Notes: generated from the letters alone by a model not told the origin. A stretch of DNA of 64,000 nucleotides from CAILDB01 sp049695975 (GCA_049695975.1 JBAVTE010000027.1:62001-126000), one strand, 5' to 3'; shown: positions 34,597 through 43,465, numbered from the stretch's first letter. Translations and numbers: made by a program.

Positions 34597-34608
34597 AAAG
34601 CTCGCTCT

Positions 34609-34853
34609 TATTACAATTTTAAAAATTTCTCGGGGTCCTGTCGACCTATTCCATTTGAAATACGCACATAATTTTCTGCTGAAAATTTGTTATTCCTTAC
34701 AGGAACAGTACACCTTTCACATTTTGAATACAAAATGTTCAAGGTCTTTCATTTGGGTCCCTACCCAAATTTCAACTCGGCCCGTCGGCCTGCGTAATGT
34801 ATTTCAAAAGGAACAGGATCGCCACCCCTAACAAAATTTTTAAAATTGTAATA
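34609..34853. repeat. Large palindromic element (about 245 bp)
   Basis: The ends are perfect 19-nt inverted repeats (ATTACAATTTTAAAAATTT, 34610-34628, with 34834-34852). The arms continue imperfectly: GGGGTCCTGTCGACC...CCATTTGAAATACGC on the left mirrors the right arm. A central hairpin ATTTGGGT/ACCCAAAT is present. The right-arm segment 34799-34843 reappears at 39974-40018. It follows the helicase stop by 12 nt and may also terminate transcription. Confidence 0.8.
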
Positions 34854-34924
34854 CTCGCTCGTAAACAGATTTACTACGCTAACTCGTTCAGAAGCCAGAA
34901 CTTAACTCACTTGCAGTCAGGAAT

Positions 34925-34952
34925 TTGCATATTTTTATGCAAGTTGTATTAT
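34925..34952 (+). promoter_or_regulatory. Promoter of the T-box leader
   Basis: TTGCAT (34925-34930), 16 nt, TATTAT (34947-34952). The predicted start is near 34959, just before the first T-box stem. Confidence 0.55.
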
Positions 34953-34956
34953 GTAA

Positions 34957-35113
34957 ACACTAGCTAAGAAACCGATAACACGGTGGAGCTTGGGGAAGAA
35001 AGTCGAGAGGCAAGTAGAACCCTATAATGAGTAAAAAGTGAGGTGGCACCGCGAACTCGTTCGCCCTCGCAAAAATCAAAAGATTTGTTTTGATTTTTGC
35101 GAGGGCGATTTTT
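34957..35113 (+). promoter_or_regulatory. T-box tRNA-sensing leader with antiterminator and terminator
   Basis: The T-box sequence GAGGTGGCACCGCG is at 35040-35053. The antiterminator folds as GTGAGG pairing with CCCTCGC, a 7-nt bulge TGGCACC and a hairpin GCGAAC-TC-GTTCGC. The competing terminator is a 20-bp perfect stem (35062-35081 with 35088-35107) and a T run. AAGTAGAACC upstream is the usual linker. Stem I is short (AGCT...AGCT around ACCG/CGGT). The TGGC bulge pairs with a tRNA whose discriminator is G, which fits Asp, Trp, Asn, Glu, Ser and others. A TGG in the stem I loop (Trp) is one specifier candidate and GAT (Asp) another. The leader controls the RhuM-zinc protein-aspS genes. Confidence 0.85.
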
Positions 35114-35125
35114 GAATAAAATTAT

Positions 35126-35653
35126 ATGACAAACAAAAAAGAAAATTCAATAATCATATACGAGGACAAGAAAACTGGAATTAAACTAGAAACTCATCTA
35201 AAAAATGAGAGTGTTTGGCTTACACAAGAACAAATAGCTTTGGTATTCGGAACAAGAAGACCCGCCATTACAAAACACCTAAATAATATATTTAATAATA
35301 AAGAGCTTGAAGAAAAATCAGTATGTTCCATTTTGGAACATACTGCTAAAGATAATAAGAACTATAGGGTTAAATTCTACAATCTAGATGCAATTATTTC
35401 TATCGGTTATCGAGTAAATTCTCAAAAAGCTACCAATTTCCGTATCTGGGCAACGAATGTATTGAGAAAACACATTGTTGAAGACTATACTATAAATGAA
35501 AATCGCCTATTAGAAGCAAACAACAAATTTAAAGAATTACAAAACGCAATTTCATTTATTCAAGAAAATTCCAAAAAGAAAGCCCTCTCTGGACAGACTG
35601 AGGAAATTTTGAGTTTGTTGTCTAGCTATTCTAAAACTTTAACCTTAATTTAA
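35126..35653 (+). CDS. RhuM family protein, N-terminal domain only
   Basis: 175 residues. YEDKKTGIKLETHLKNESVW followed by LTQEQIALVFGTRRPAITKH, FYNLDAIISIGYRVNS and FRIWATNVLRKHI are typical of RhuM/virulence-associated proteins, a DNA-binding-like domain. Longer relatives continue into a Fic-type domain after a SYSKTL stretch; this one stops there (SLLSSYSKTLTLI), so the toxin-like part is absent. It is the first gene after the T-box, an unexpected place, and shares the transcript with the aspS gene downstream. Confidence 0.8.
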   Translation: MTNKKENSIIIYEDKKTGIKLETHLKNESVWLTQEQIALVFGTRRPAITKHLNNIFNNKELEEKSVCSILEHTAKDNKNYRVKFYNLDAIISIGYRVNSQKATNFRIWATNVLRKHIVEDYTINENRLLEANNKFKELQNAISFIQENSKKKALSGQTEEILSLLSSYSKTLTLI

Positions 35654-35668
35654 TAGCTTAATAAATAT

Positions 35669-35830
35669 ATGTCAATCAAACCAATTTGTAATAAATGTAA
35701 GGAAGAGCTAAAAGAATTTGGTGGAATACTTTTAAGTCCTCCAAATAATAAAGATGAAGTCAAAAAATATCATCTGTATAAAAAATGTTTTGAAGAAATA
35801 GAGTCGAAATTAAAAAAAATAATTAAATAA
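35669..35830 (+). CDS. 53-residue zinc-finger-like protein
   Basis: MSIKPICNKCKEELKEFGG opens with CxxC (C7, C10), and HLYKKC (H35, C40) supplies the second half, so a small zinc site is likely. GILLSPP in the middle is reminiscent of a small CPR protein seen beside translation genes. It starts 15 nt after rhuM and ends 5 nt before aspS, so all three are probably one operon. The function is unknown. Confidence 0.65.
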   Translation: MSIKPICNKCKEELKEFGGILLSPPNNKDEVKKYHLYKKCFEEIESKLKKIIK

Positions 35831-35835
35831 AAAAT

Positions 35836-37236
35836 ATGCAAAGAACATATATAAAAGATTTGAAAGAAAAGGTAGGCGAAGAGGTGCTCGTGAAAGGTTG
35901 GATAGATGTGAGACGAGATCACGGTAAGCTTATTTTTATTGATCTTCGCGATATGTCTGGGAAAGTACAGATGGTTGCCTTGCCTAGTCACAAAGAGGCC
36001 CATGAGATAGCCAATACTGTTCGTTCTGAATGGGTTGTAGAAGTTACTGGTAAAGTAAATGATCGTCCAGAAAGAATGATCAATAAAGATGAGACAAACG
36101 GAACTGTTGAAATAGAGATGCTTTCTCTTTCTGTTTTGAATGAGGCTATAACACCAGTTATAGATGTTCGTTCAGATGGATTAGAAATAGGAGAAGAGGC
36201 TCGTTTAAAAAATAGATATTTGGATTTGAGAAGACCAAGACTTCAGAAAAATATAAGAAATAGAAGTAAAGTGATGACACTTGTAAGAACCTTATTTGAA
36301 AAGGAGGGTTTTTGTGAAATTGAAACTCCAACTCTTACAAAAGCAACCGCAGAAGGCTCAAGAGATTTTATCGTACCTTCAAGACTTGAACAAGGTAGCT
36401 TTTATGCACTTCCACAATCTCCACAACAATATAAGCAACTTTTGATGGCAGCAGGTTTTGAAAAATATTTTCAAATAGTAAGATGTTACAGAGATGAAGA
36501 TTCACGAGGTGACAGACAACCAGAATTTACTCAAATGGACTTGGAAATGAGTTTTGTAAAAGAAGAAGATGTAATGGCAGTAAATGAAAAAGTTATAATT
36601 GAATTTGTACAAAAACTTTATCCTCACAAAAAGATCCAAGAAATTCCTTTCCCAAAAATATCTTACAAGGATGTTATGGAGAAGTATGGAACAGATAAGC
36701 CAGACTTAAGAGCTGACAAAGAAGACAAAGATCTTTTGGCTTTTGCTTGGATTGTAGATTTCCCAATGTTTGAAAAAACAGAAGAAGGAAAGTGGACATT
36801 CACTCACAACCCTTTCTCTGCAGTAAAGTCTGAATCAATTAATGATTTGATGGCGAAGACAAACATAGAAAAGATTATGGCTGCACAGTATGACCTTGCG
36901 TTAAATGGAAACGAAGCTGCTGGAGGAGGTTTGAGAAATCATAGACCAGAAGCTTTAAGAAAAGTTCTTGAAATTATGGACTTTAGTGATGAAAAAATTC
37001 AAAGAGAATATGGTCATATGTTGAGTGCTTTTGAGACAGGTGTTCCACCACATGGAGGTATTGCATGGGGACTTGATAGATTTATGATGATACTTGAGAA
37101 TGAACCAAACCTAAGGGAGGTTATCGCTTTTGCAAAAAATGGTGAAGGAAAAGATCTTATGATAGAAGCTCCTGGTCCAGTTTCTGCTGAGCAACTAAGA
37201 GATTTGAGAATTGAGATTAAACAAAAGAAATCATAA
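35836..37236 (+). CDS. aspS: Aspartyl-tRNA synthetase, short form
   Basis: 466 residues against about 590 in most bacteria; the GAD insertion domain is missing. An N-terminal OB anticodon domain (VLVKGWIDVRRDHGKLIFID) precedes the class II core with motif 1 near EIETPTLTKATAEGSRDF, motif 2 FQIVRCYRDEDSRGDRQPEF (RDEDSRGDRQPEFTQ) and motif 3 GIAWGLDRFMM. It is the only synthetase in the T-box operon, and the T-box bulge is compatible with the G73 of tRNA-Asp. Confidence 0.96.
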   Translation: MQRTYIKDLKEKVGEEVLVKGWIDVRRDHGKLIFIDLRDMSGKVQMVALPSHKEAHEIANTVRSEWVVEVTGKVNDRPERMINKDETNGTVEIEMLSLSVLNEAITPVIDVRSDGLEIGEEARLKNRYLDLRRPRLQKNIRNRSKVMTLVRTLFEKEGFCEIETPTLTKATAEGSRDFIVPSRLEQGSFYALPQSPQQYKQLLMAAGFEKYFQIVRCYRDEDSRGDRQPEFTQMDLEMSFVKEEDVMAVNEKVIIEFVQKLYPHKKIQEIPFPKISYKDVMEKYGTDKPDLRADKEDKDLLAFAWIVDFPMFEKTEEGKWTFTHNPFSAVKSESINDLMAKTNIEKIMAAQYDLALNGNEAAGGGLRNHRPEALRKVLEIMDFSDEKIQREYGHMLSAFETGVPPHGGIAWGLDRFMMILENEPNLREVIAFAKNGEGKDLMIEAPGPVSAEQLRDLRIEIKQKKS

Positions 37237-37240
37237 AAAC

Positions 37241-37693
37241 ATGAAAGACTGTATTTTTTGCAAAATAATAAAAGGAGAGTTACCAAAGGTAACACTATGT
37301 GAAGATAAAAAACACATAGCAATAATGGATCTTAACCCAAATACAGAGGGTGTGACTTTAGTTTTAACTAAAAAACATTTTGATAGTGATACAACGGATA
37401 TGCCAGATAAAGAATACTCTGAATTGATGTTGTATGTAAAAAAGGTTGTCAAAATGCTTGAAAAAGGCTTGCATGTTAAAAGGGTAGCAATAGTCGCGGA
37501 AGGTCTTGGAGTAAACCATGTTCACATCAAACTTTATCCAATTCATGGATTAGAAGAAAAGTTTGTTGAGATGTGGCCAAAAGAAAAAATTTATTTTGAC
37601 AGATATGATGGTTATATTTCTACACAACTTGGTCCTGAACTTTCGCTAGAAAAAAGACAGGAAGTTGCTGATAAAATATTAAAAAATCAATAA
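37241..37693 (+). CDS. HIT family nucleotide-binding protein
   Basis: 150 residues from ATG 37241 (MKDCIFCKIIKGELPK, the HIT family start with CxFC zinc ligands). The histidine triad is GVNHVHIKLYP, where the first His of HxHxH is replaced by Asn-His-Val-His, so the motif is partial. Members hydrolyse or transfer AMP from dinucleotides and aminoacyl-adenylates. It follows aspS by 4 nt, and scpA begins directly at its stop. Confidence 0.88.
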   Translation: MKDCIFCKIIKGELPKVTLCEDKKHIAIMDLNPNTEGVTLVLTKKHFDSDTTDMPDKEYSELMLYVKKVVKMLEKGLHVKRVAIVAEGLGVNHVHIKLYPIHGLEEKFVEMWPKEKIYFDRYDGYISTQLGPELSLEKRQEVADKILKNQ

Positions 37694-38425
37694 ATGCCAG
37701 AAAATTCTTTTAAAATCAAAACTGAAGTTTTTGAAGGTCCGCTTGACCTCCTGCTTTCTCTTATTGAAAAAAGAAAACTTTTGATAAACGACATTGCACT
37801 TGCGAAAGTGGCTGATGATTATATTGTTTATTTGCAGAGCCAGGAAAATTTCCCCATGAAAGATACTGCAAATTTTCTCGTTGTCGCTACAACACTACTT
37901 CTGATCAAGTCCAGATCCCTTTTGCCCGGACTATATATTACAGAAGAAGAACAGCAAGATATAAATGAGCTTGAAGCACGACTAAAAATATATAAAAGGA
38001 TAAAAGAATTAAGTGTAAATATAAAAAATCTTTTCGGAAAGAAAATTATTTTTCTACCCGAGCAAAGGAAATTTGAACCTATCTTTTCTCCAGATGAAAG
38101 TATGACAAAAGAAGGTCTTTTTCTTGCAATGAAGGAAATAATCAAGAATTTACCTAAGGCGAGCTTCGTGCCAAAGCTCAGGGTTGCAAGAGTGATAAGC
38201 TTGGAGGAAGTAATAGAAAATTTATCTAAAAGAGTTCAAAGTTGCCTGAAAATGAGCTTCAAGGATTTTTCAAGAATGGGAAAGGTCGAAAAAGTTGATG
38301 TAATAGTAAGCTTTCTCGCAATGCTAGAACTCGTAAAAAGAGGTATAATAAATGCCAATCAAGAAAAAGATTTTTCTGATATACAAATGGAAAATAAAAA
38401 TTTAAACACACCAATTTATGGATAA
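37694..38425 (+). CDS. scpA: Segregation and condensation protein ScpA
   Basis: 243 residues. KTEVFEGPLDLLLSLIEKRK is the ScpA/kleisin N-terminus that binds the SMC neck, and FLAMLELVKRGIINANQE is its winged-helix C-terminus. With ScpB and SMC it forms the bacterial condensin. Its end overlaps scpB by 8 nt. Confidence 0.95.
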   Translation: MPENSFKIKTEVFEGPLDLLLSLIEKRKLLINDIALAKVADDYIVYLQSQENFPMKDTANFLVVATTLLLIKSRSLLPGLYITEEEQQDINELEARLKIYKRIKELSVNIKNLFGKKIIFLPEQRKFEPIFSPDESMTKEGLFLAMKEIIKNLPKASFVPKLRVARVISLEEVIENLSKRVQSCLKMSFKDFSRMGKVEKVDVIVSFLAMLELVKRGIINANQEKDFSDIQMENKNLNTPIYG

Positions 38426-39035
38426 TGATTTAGAAAAAAAAATAGAAGCGGTCCTTTTTTGGAAAGGTGAACCAATGAAAATTAAGAAGCTTGAACAGAT
38501 TTTTGCAAAAAATGAAGAAGAAATTTTGACTGGTTTAAAATCCTTAGAAATAAAAATCGCCGATAGGGGAATAGTGTTAATTTTTAAAGATGATGAAGTC
38601 GCTCTTGGAACATCTCAGGACTCCTCGGAAATTATCGAGAAATTAAGAAAAGAAGAGCTTGTGAAAGACCTTGGAAAGGCCGGGCTTGAAACACTATCTA
38701 TCGTCATATATATGGGACCAATATCCCGAGCCGAAATAGACCTTATAAGAGGAGTGCAATCCAGCTTTATTTTGAGAAATCTCACTGTTCGTGGACTTGT
38801 GGAAAAAATCTCAAACCCAAAAGATCAGAGAAGTTTCCTTTATAGACCGACATTTGACCTCATTTCATTTTTAGGAATTTCAAAAATAGAAGATATGCCA
38901 GAATTTTTACAAGCAAAAGAAGAAATTGAAAAATTTAAAAATGTTCAAAAAGAAACAGAAAATAATGGAGAACCAGAAAAAATAAACTCTATCAAATCAG
39001 AAATTGATAATAATACAAACATAGTAAATGAATAA
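38418..39035 (+). CDS. scpB: Segregation and condensation protein ScpB
   Basis: 205 residues with two winged-helix domains: EKKIEAVLFWKGEPMKIKK, then LGKAGLETLSIVIYMGP, SRAEIDLIRGVQSSFILRNL and the GLVEKI turn. The C-terminal acidic tail is not conserved. It overlaps scpA upstream and the DD-peptidase gene downstream, each by 8 nt, so translation is coupled. Confidence 0.95.
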   Translation: MDNDLEKKIEAVLFWKGEPMKIKKLEQIFAKNEEEILTGLKSLEIKIADRGIVLIFKDDEVALGTSQDSSEIIEKLRKEELVKDLGKAGLETLSIVIYMGPISRAEIDLIRGVQSSFILRNLTVRGLVEKISNPKDQRSFLYRPTFDLISFLGISKIEDMPEFLQAKEEIEKFKNVQKETENNGEPEKINSIKSEIDNNTNIVNE

Positions 39036-39966
39036 AAAAGGAATTACAAAATTAACTATTATTTTTTTGTTTGCATGCATCGTACTCGGTGCAGTTTTTA
39101 TTATATTTAAATATAACGATTCAGAGATAATAAAAATAGTAGAAAAAAAAGAGATATTTTATCCCATACAAAAACAAACGATTGAAAGTTTAAGTTTAAT
39201 TTCTACTACAACTTCTTATTTTTCTGTATTTATTGGAAAAAATGGAAACAGCAAAATTCTTACAGGAAGATTTGAAAATACTAGAAAAAGAATTGCAAGT
39301 ATTACCAAGCTTATATCAGCAATGGTAATAAAAGACATTTTGAAGGATGATGACATTATTACAATAAGTAGGGGTAACCTTTCTGATGCTGCAAATTTTG
39401 GAAATTTTAAGGAAAAAGAAGAATTTTTTGCAAAAGATTTGATCAAGGCAGTACTTGTACCGTCCGATAATGTAGCCGTGAGAGCATTTGCTGAAAAAGT
39501 AGGGAAAGAAGATTTTGCTTCACTTATGAACAGAAAAGCTTTACAAATAGGTATGAATGATTCATTTTTTTCCAATCCTTCCGGGTTGGACTACCAGCCA
39601 TATGAATTTAATTTTAATTATAGTACGCCGGAAGATGTAGCTCTCGCAATTCTTTTTATAAAAAATAATTATCCTGATCTTTTGTCAATAATGTCAAAAG
39701 AAAAAGTAAATGTTTGTAATACTTCCGGAAACAATTGTAGAGAACTTCTTTCTACTGATAAACTTTTAAATTCTCCCGATTTTCCCTACAAAATAATTGG
39801 TGCAAAAACAGGTGATACTCTTCGTGCTCAGAAAAACCTAGCAATGATTATAGAAGCACCAGAAAGCAAAGGAATAATTATAAATGTCATTCTCGACTCA
39901 TCAGCTCATTTTGCTGATATGACAACACTCACAAACTGGGTGATAAATTCATATAATTGGAAATAG
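39028..39966 (+). CDS. D-alanyl-D-alanine carboxypeptidase (S11 penicillin-binding protein)
   Basis: 312 residues. One N-terminal membrane helix (about 9-28) anchors an extracytoplasmic domain with S91-ITK (SxxK), PSDN (SxN, 146-148) and a KTG motif in GAKTGDT. Such DacA-like enzymes trim the terminal D-Ala of peptidoglycan stem peptides. LGMND-like QIGMNDSFFSNPSGLD is typical. The gene is the last of the T-box/aspS operon by position. No C-terminal amphipathic anchor is seen, consistent with the N-terminal anchor. Confidence 0.9.
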   Translation: MNKKGITKLTIIFLFACIVLGAVFIIFKYNDSEIIKIVEKKEIFYPIQKQTIESLSLISTTTSYFSVFIGKNGNSKILTGRFENTRKRIASITKLISAMVIKDILKDDDIITISRGNLSDAANFGNFKEKEEFFAKDLIKAVLVPSDNVAVRAFAEKVGKEDFASLMNRKALQIGMNDSFFSNPSGLDYQPYEFNFNYSTPEDVALAILFIKNNYPDLLSIMSKEKVNVCNTSGNNCRELLSTDKLLNSPDFPYKIIGAKTGDTLRAQKNLAMIIEAPESKGIIINVILDSSAHFADMTTLTNWVINSYNWK

Positions 39967-39973
39967 AAAACCA

Positions 39974-40018
39974 ATGTATTTCAAAAGGAATAGGATTGCC
40001 ACCCCTAGCAAAATTTTT
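39974..40018 (+). repeat. Partial copy of the 34.6-kb palindrome arm
   Basis: 45 nt matching 34799-34843 with about four substitutions (ATGTATTTCAAAAGGAATAGG, then GCCACCCCTAGCAAAATTTTT). AAAACCAA and TTGGTTTT flank it as a short inverted repeat. It lies between the DD-peptidase and mraY promoters. Confidence 0.75.
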
Positions 40019-40056
40019 GGCTTTTGGTTTTCTATTTAGTTTGCTATAATCACTCC

Positions 40057-41124
40057 ATGATATCTTTAGAATTACTGAAAATTTTTTTGCCATCCATCAT
40101 GGCTTTTTTCATAGGTATTTTTTCGGCATCGATTTTATCTGACTTTCTTTACAAAAACAAAATGTGGAAAAAGAAAGCCAAAACAATAGCTCTTGATGGC
40201 TCAGGAACACCTATTTTCAATCAAATGCACGCCGAAAGAGAAACAAACACTCCCAGGATGGGCGGAGTTTTGATTTGGATTTCCATTATTGTCACGACTA
40301 TTATATTTTGGTTACTCGCTCATACTTTTGATTTTGCAGGTAAAATTGACTTTCTCAGCCGAAGTCAAACATGGATTCCAATCGGCGTTTTACTTCTCGG
40401 TGCAATCATCGGCCTCGTGGATGACTACCTTGAAATACAAGGTAGGGGGGGAAATCTTGCAGGAGGACTTTCATTAAGAAAAAGACTCCTACTTGTTTCA
40501 ATAATCGCATTTTTTGTTTCTCTTTGGTTTTATTTTAAACTTAGTGTTTCTTCCATCGGAATGCCATTTGGATTTCCAAACCTTGAGCTAGGATGGCTTT
40601 TTATTCCTTTCTTTATCATCGTAATGATAGCTATTTATTCTGGAGGAGTTATCGACGGTATAGATGGACTTTCTGGAGGAATATTTGCATCTATTTTTTC
40701 CGGATATGCTGTCATCGCGTTTATCCAAAATCAAATAGATATTTCTGCTCTATGTGCTGTCATCGTCGGAGGTATACTTGCATTTCTTTGGTTCAATATC
40801 CCGCCGGCTAGATTTTATATGTCTGAAACTGGAAGTATGTCTCTCACAATAACTCTGGTTGTCATCGCTTTTATGACAGACGTTGTGGGAGATGGGCATG
40901 GAGTAGTGGCACTTCCCATTATTGCACTTCCTCTTCTCATTACTAGTGCTTCTGTCATTATACAACTTCTTTCCAAAAAATTTCGTGGTAAAAAAGTTTT
41001 TCTCGTGGCGCCTCTACATCATCATTTCGAGGCTATCGGCTGGCCAGCAAGTAAAGTAACCATGAGATACTGGATTGTCGGAATTATTTTTACACTTTTT
41101 GGAGTAATATTTGCGCTTTTATAA
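40057..41124 (+). CDS. mraY: Phospho-N-acetylmuramoyl-pentapeptide transferase
   Basis: 355 residues from ATG 40057, chosen because TATAAT (40045-40050) ends 6 nt upstream. About ten membrane helices. HAERETNTPRMGGVLIW, GLVDDYLE (catalytic Asp pair), GGVIDGIDGLSGG, NIPPARFYMSETGSMSL and LHHHFEAIGW are the MraY motifs. It makes lipid I from UDP-MurNAc-pentapeptide. The TDDD-type motif is replaced by NTP, a normal CPR-like variation. A 108-bp repeat separates it from ftsW. Confidence 0.95.
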   Translation: MISLELLKIFLPSIMAFFIGIFSASILSDFLYKNKMWKKKAKTIALDGSGTPIFNQMHAERETNTPRMGGVLIWISIIVTTIIFWLLAHTFDFAGKIDFLSRSQTWIPIGVLLLGAIIGLVDDYLEIQGRGGNLAGGLSLRKRLLLVSIIAFFVSLWFYFKLSVSSIGMPFGFPNLELGWLFIPFFIIVMIAIYSGGVIDGIDGLSGGIFASIFSGYAVIAFIQNQIDISALCAVIVGGILAFLWFNIPPARFYMSETGSMSLTITLVVIAFMTDVVGDGHGVVALPIIALPLLITSASVIIQLLSKKFRGKKVFLVAPLHHHFEAIGWPASKVTMRYWIVGIIFTLFGVIFALL

Positions 41125-41232
41125 AACTTGTCCCGTTAGAAATTCATGCCTAATATAAAAAAATGTAATGTTAATATATGTTGAACAAAATAAAGGTCAA
41201 TATCATGTAAATACCTTAAATTTCTAATTGAG
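41125..41232 (+). repeat. 108-bp repeat copy A, mraY-ftsW gap
   Basis: It begins ACTTGTCCCGTTAGAAATTC right after the mraY stop and ends AAATTTCTAATTGAG at the ftsW ATG. The ends are imperfect inverted repeats (TCCCGTTAGAAATT/AATTTCTAATTGAG). It contains AAAGGTCAATATCA. Copy B lies between dnaB and recR in the same orientation relative to transcription. Confidence 0.8.
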
Positions 41233-42336
41233 ATGGAAAGAGAAAAAGTTGATAAATTTTTTCTTGGAATATTTGTTGCACTATTAGCGCTTGGAGTTTT
41301 GGCATTTTTTTCTGCTTCAATGGGAATATACTCGAGTGATCCTAATAAGTTTACTCGCTTAGCTTTTAGTCAAATTTTCTTTGGGCTTATTTCTGGAACC
41401 ATCGCTTGCTTCATCACTTCAAAAATTAATTATAAATATTGGAGAAAGTATGCATTACCTATTTTTATTCTCTCAGTAATTTTTGCTTGTTTAGTATTTA
41501 TTCCTGGCATAGGTCAATCCATAAATGGGGCAAGAAGATGGATAGATATTTTTGGCTTTTCAATACAACCAATAGAATTTTTCAAAATTGGTATTTTAAT
41601 TTTTTGGGCAACATGGCTTTCTTTTGTAAAAGACAAAATTTCAAGTATCAAATACGGTCTTCTTCCATTTGTAGTTTTGACTGCAATTGTCGGAACGATA
41701 GCCCTTTTGCAACCAGACACAGATGGTTTTATCCTGATTATCGGAACTGCTTTTCTTATGTATGTTATCGCAGGGATTAAAATTAAAGATTTTATAATTC
41801 TCCTTTTCTTGGGTATGATTTTTATTGCGGGTTTTATTTATACAAAACCGTATTTGAGAGATAGAATTTCGACATTTTTGCATCCGAAAGAAAATAGTCA
41901 AACCACAGGATATCAAGTCCAGCAATCTCTCATAGCAATAGGTTCTGGACAAATAACAGGTAGGGGATTTGGCCAAAGTATACAAAAGTTTAAATATCTT
42001 CCAGAATCAATCAGCGATTCTATATTTGCCGTGTATGCCGAAGAATTTGGTTTTATAGGAACCTTTATTCTTATTCTTTTATTTATATTATTTGCGTTTA
42101 GAGGATTAAAAATTTCCCTAAATTCAAAAGATTATTTTAGTGGACTTTTATCGTTTGGTATTGTTATACTAATAATATCACAATCATTTGTGAATATTGG
42201 GTCAATGACCGGTATCATACCGCTTTCTGGTCTGCCACTTACTTTTTTTAGTCACGGAAGCTCGGCAATGATTGCTTCAATGATAATGGTCGGAATAGTC
42301 CTAAACATATCAAAATTTAAAAAACGAATAAATTAA
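41233..42336 (+). CDS. ftsW: Lipid II polymerase/cell division protein FtsW
   Basis: 367 residues with about ten membrane helices. GIGQSINGARRWIDIFGFSI (family GARRWI with the catalytic Asp later), QPDTDGFILI, GYQVQQSLIAIGSGQITGRG, AEEFGFIG and the GLPLTFFSHGSSAMIAS end mark the SEDS family. It polymerises glycan strands with a cognate PBP. FtsW is preferred over RodA from the mraY-ftsW-murG order. The ATG directly follows the 108-bp repeat. Confidence 0.93.
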   Translation: MEREKVDKFFLGIFVALLALGVLAFFSASMGIYSSDPNKFTRLAFSQIFFGLISGTIACFITSKINYKYWRKYALPIFILSVIFACLVFIPGIGQSINGARRWIDIFGFSIQPIEFFKIGILIFWATWLSFVKDKISSIKYGLLPFVVLTAIVGTIALLQPDTDGFILIIGTAFLMYVIAGIKIKDFIILLFLGMIFIAGFIYTKPYLRDRISTFLHPKENSQTTGYQVQQSLIAIGSGQITGRGFGQSIQKFKYLPESISDSIFAVYAEEFGFIGTFILILLFILFAFRGLKISLNSKDYFSGLLSFGIVILIISQSFVNIGSMTGIIPLSGLPLTFFSHGSSAMIASMIMVGIVLNISKFKKRIN

Positions 42337-42337
42337 A

Positions 42338-43465
42338 ATGAAAATATTATTAACAGGAGGAGGTTCGGGGGGACATTTTTATCCACTTATTGCAGTGGCG
42401 GAGGAGATCAATGCTGTTGTCAAAGAAGAAAATCTTATCGAAGCAGAAATATTTTTTATATCTGATTCTCCGTATGATGCGGAGGCACTCGCACAAAATA
42501 ATATTATTTTTATTCAAAATCCAGCTGGAAAAATAAGAAGATATTTTTCTATACTGAATTTTTTTGATTTTTTTAAAACTATATGGGGAACGATTTCTTG
42601 CATTATAAAAGTGTTTAACTTATATCCAGATGTCATCTTTAGTAAAGGTGCAGGTGCAAGTTTTCCTGTCCTGTTTTCAGCTAAAATTCTAAGAATCCCT
42701 TTAGTCATACATGAGTCAGATAGTGTCCCAGGCAAAACCAATCTTTGGGCTGGTAAATTTGCAAAAAAAATTGCGATTTCATATCCAGAAACAGCAAAAT
42801 ATTTTGATAAAACAAAAACCGCCTACACTGGAAATCCAATAAGAGAAAGTATCCAAAATGTATCAGTCGCAGGTTCGAGAGAAATCCTTGGACTCACAGA
42901 AAAAATACCGACAATCTTAGTACTAGGGGGATCCCTCGGAGCACAGATCATAAATGATGCAATCATACAAATTTTACCAAAACTTGTAGAAAAATATTAT
43001 GTTATTCACCAAACAGGTAAATCAAATATTAGTGAAGTCATAAAAATAACTGATGTTATTCTTACCGATTCAAAATTCAAGGATAGGTACCGACCATTTG
43101 ATTATCTGAATGATTTAAATTTAAGTGTTGCATCGAGCTCATCAAACTTGATTATTTCTAGAGCCGGTTCAACCATATTTGAAATAGCGAATTGGGGAAT
43201 TCCAAGTATCATAATCCCAATCACAAATTCAAACGGAGACCATCAGAGAGAAAATGCTTACAATTATGCAAGAAGTGGTGGTGCTATAGTGATGGAAGAG
43301 GCAAATCTAGAACCAAATATTCTTCTTTCGGAAATAAATAGACTTCTAGAAAATCAAAATCTTCTAGAAAAAATGTCTAAAGGTGCCAAATCATTCTCAA
43401 AAAACGATTCTGCAGAAATAATAGCCAAAGAAATAATAAACATAGGATTAAGCCATGAAAGATAA
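42338..43465 (+). CDS. murG: UDP-GlcNAc transferase MurG
   Basis: 375 residues. GGGSGGHFYPLIAVAEEI is the N-terminal glycine-rich motif. HESDSVPGKTNLWAGKFAKK, LGGSLGAQIINDAI, SRAGSTIFEIANWGIPSIII and NGDHQRENAYNYARSGGA follow. It converts lipid I to lipid II on the inner membrane face. It starts 1 nt after the ftsW stop and overlaps gltX by 11 nt. Confidence 0.96.
   Translation: MKILLTGGGSGGHFYPLIAVAEEINAVVKEENLIEAEIFFISDSPYDAEALAQNNIIFIQNPAGKIRRYFSILNFFDFFKTIWGTISCIIKVFNLYPDVIFSKGAGASFPVLFSAKILRIPLVIHESDSVPGKTNLWAGKFAKKIAISYPETAKYFDKTKTAYTGNPIRESIQNVSVAGSREILGLTEKIPTILVLGGSLGAQIINDAIIQILPKLVEKYYVIHQTGKSNISEVIKITDVILTDSKFKDRYRPFDYLNDLNLSVASSSSNLIISRAGSTIFEIANWGIPSIIIPITNSNGDHQRENAYNYARSGGAIVMEEANLEPNILLSEINRLLENQNLLEKMSKGAKSFSKNDSAEIIAKEIINIGLSHER

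Noticed and set aside
34597..34930. An open plus-strand frame over the end of the helicase gene and the palindrome (34469-34831)
   Set aside because: It is a shadow of the helicase gene and the repeat arm, with no start signal and no recognisable product.
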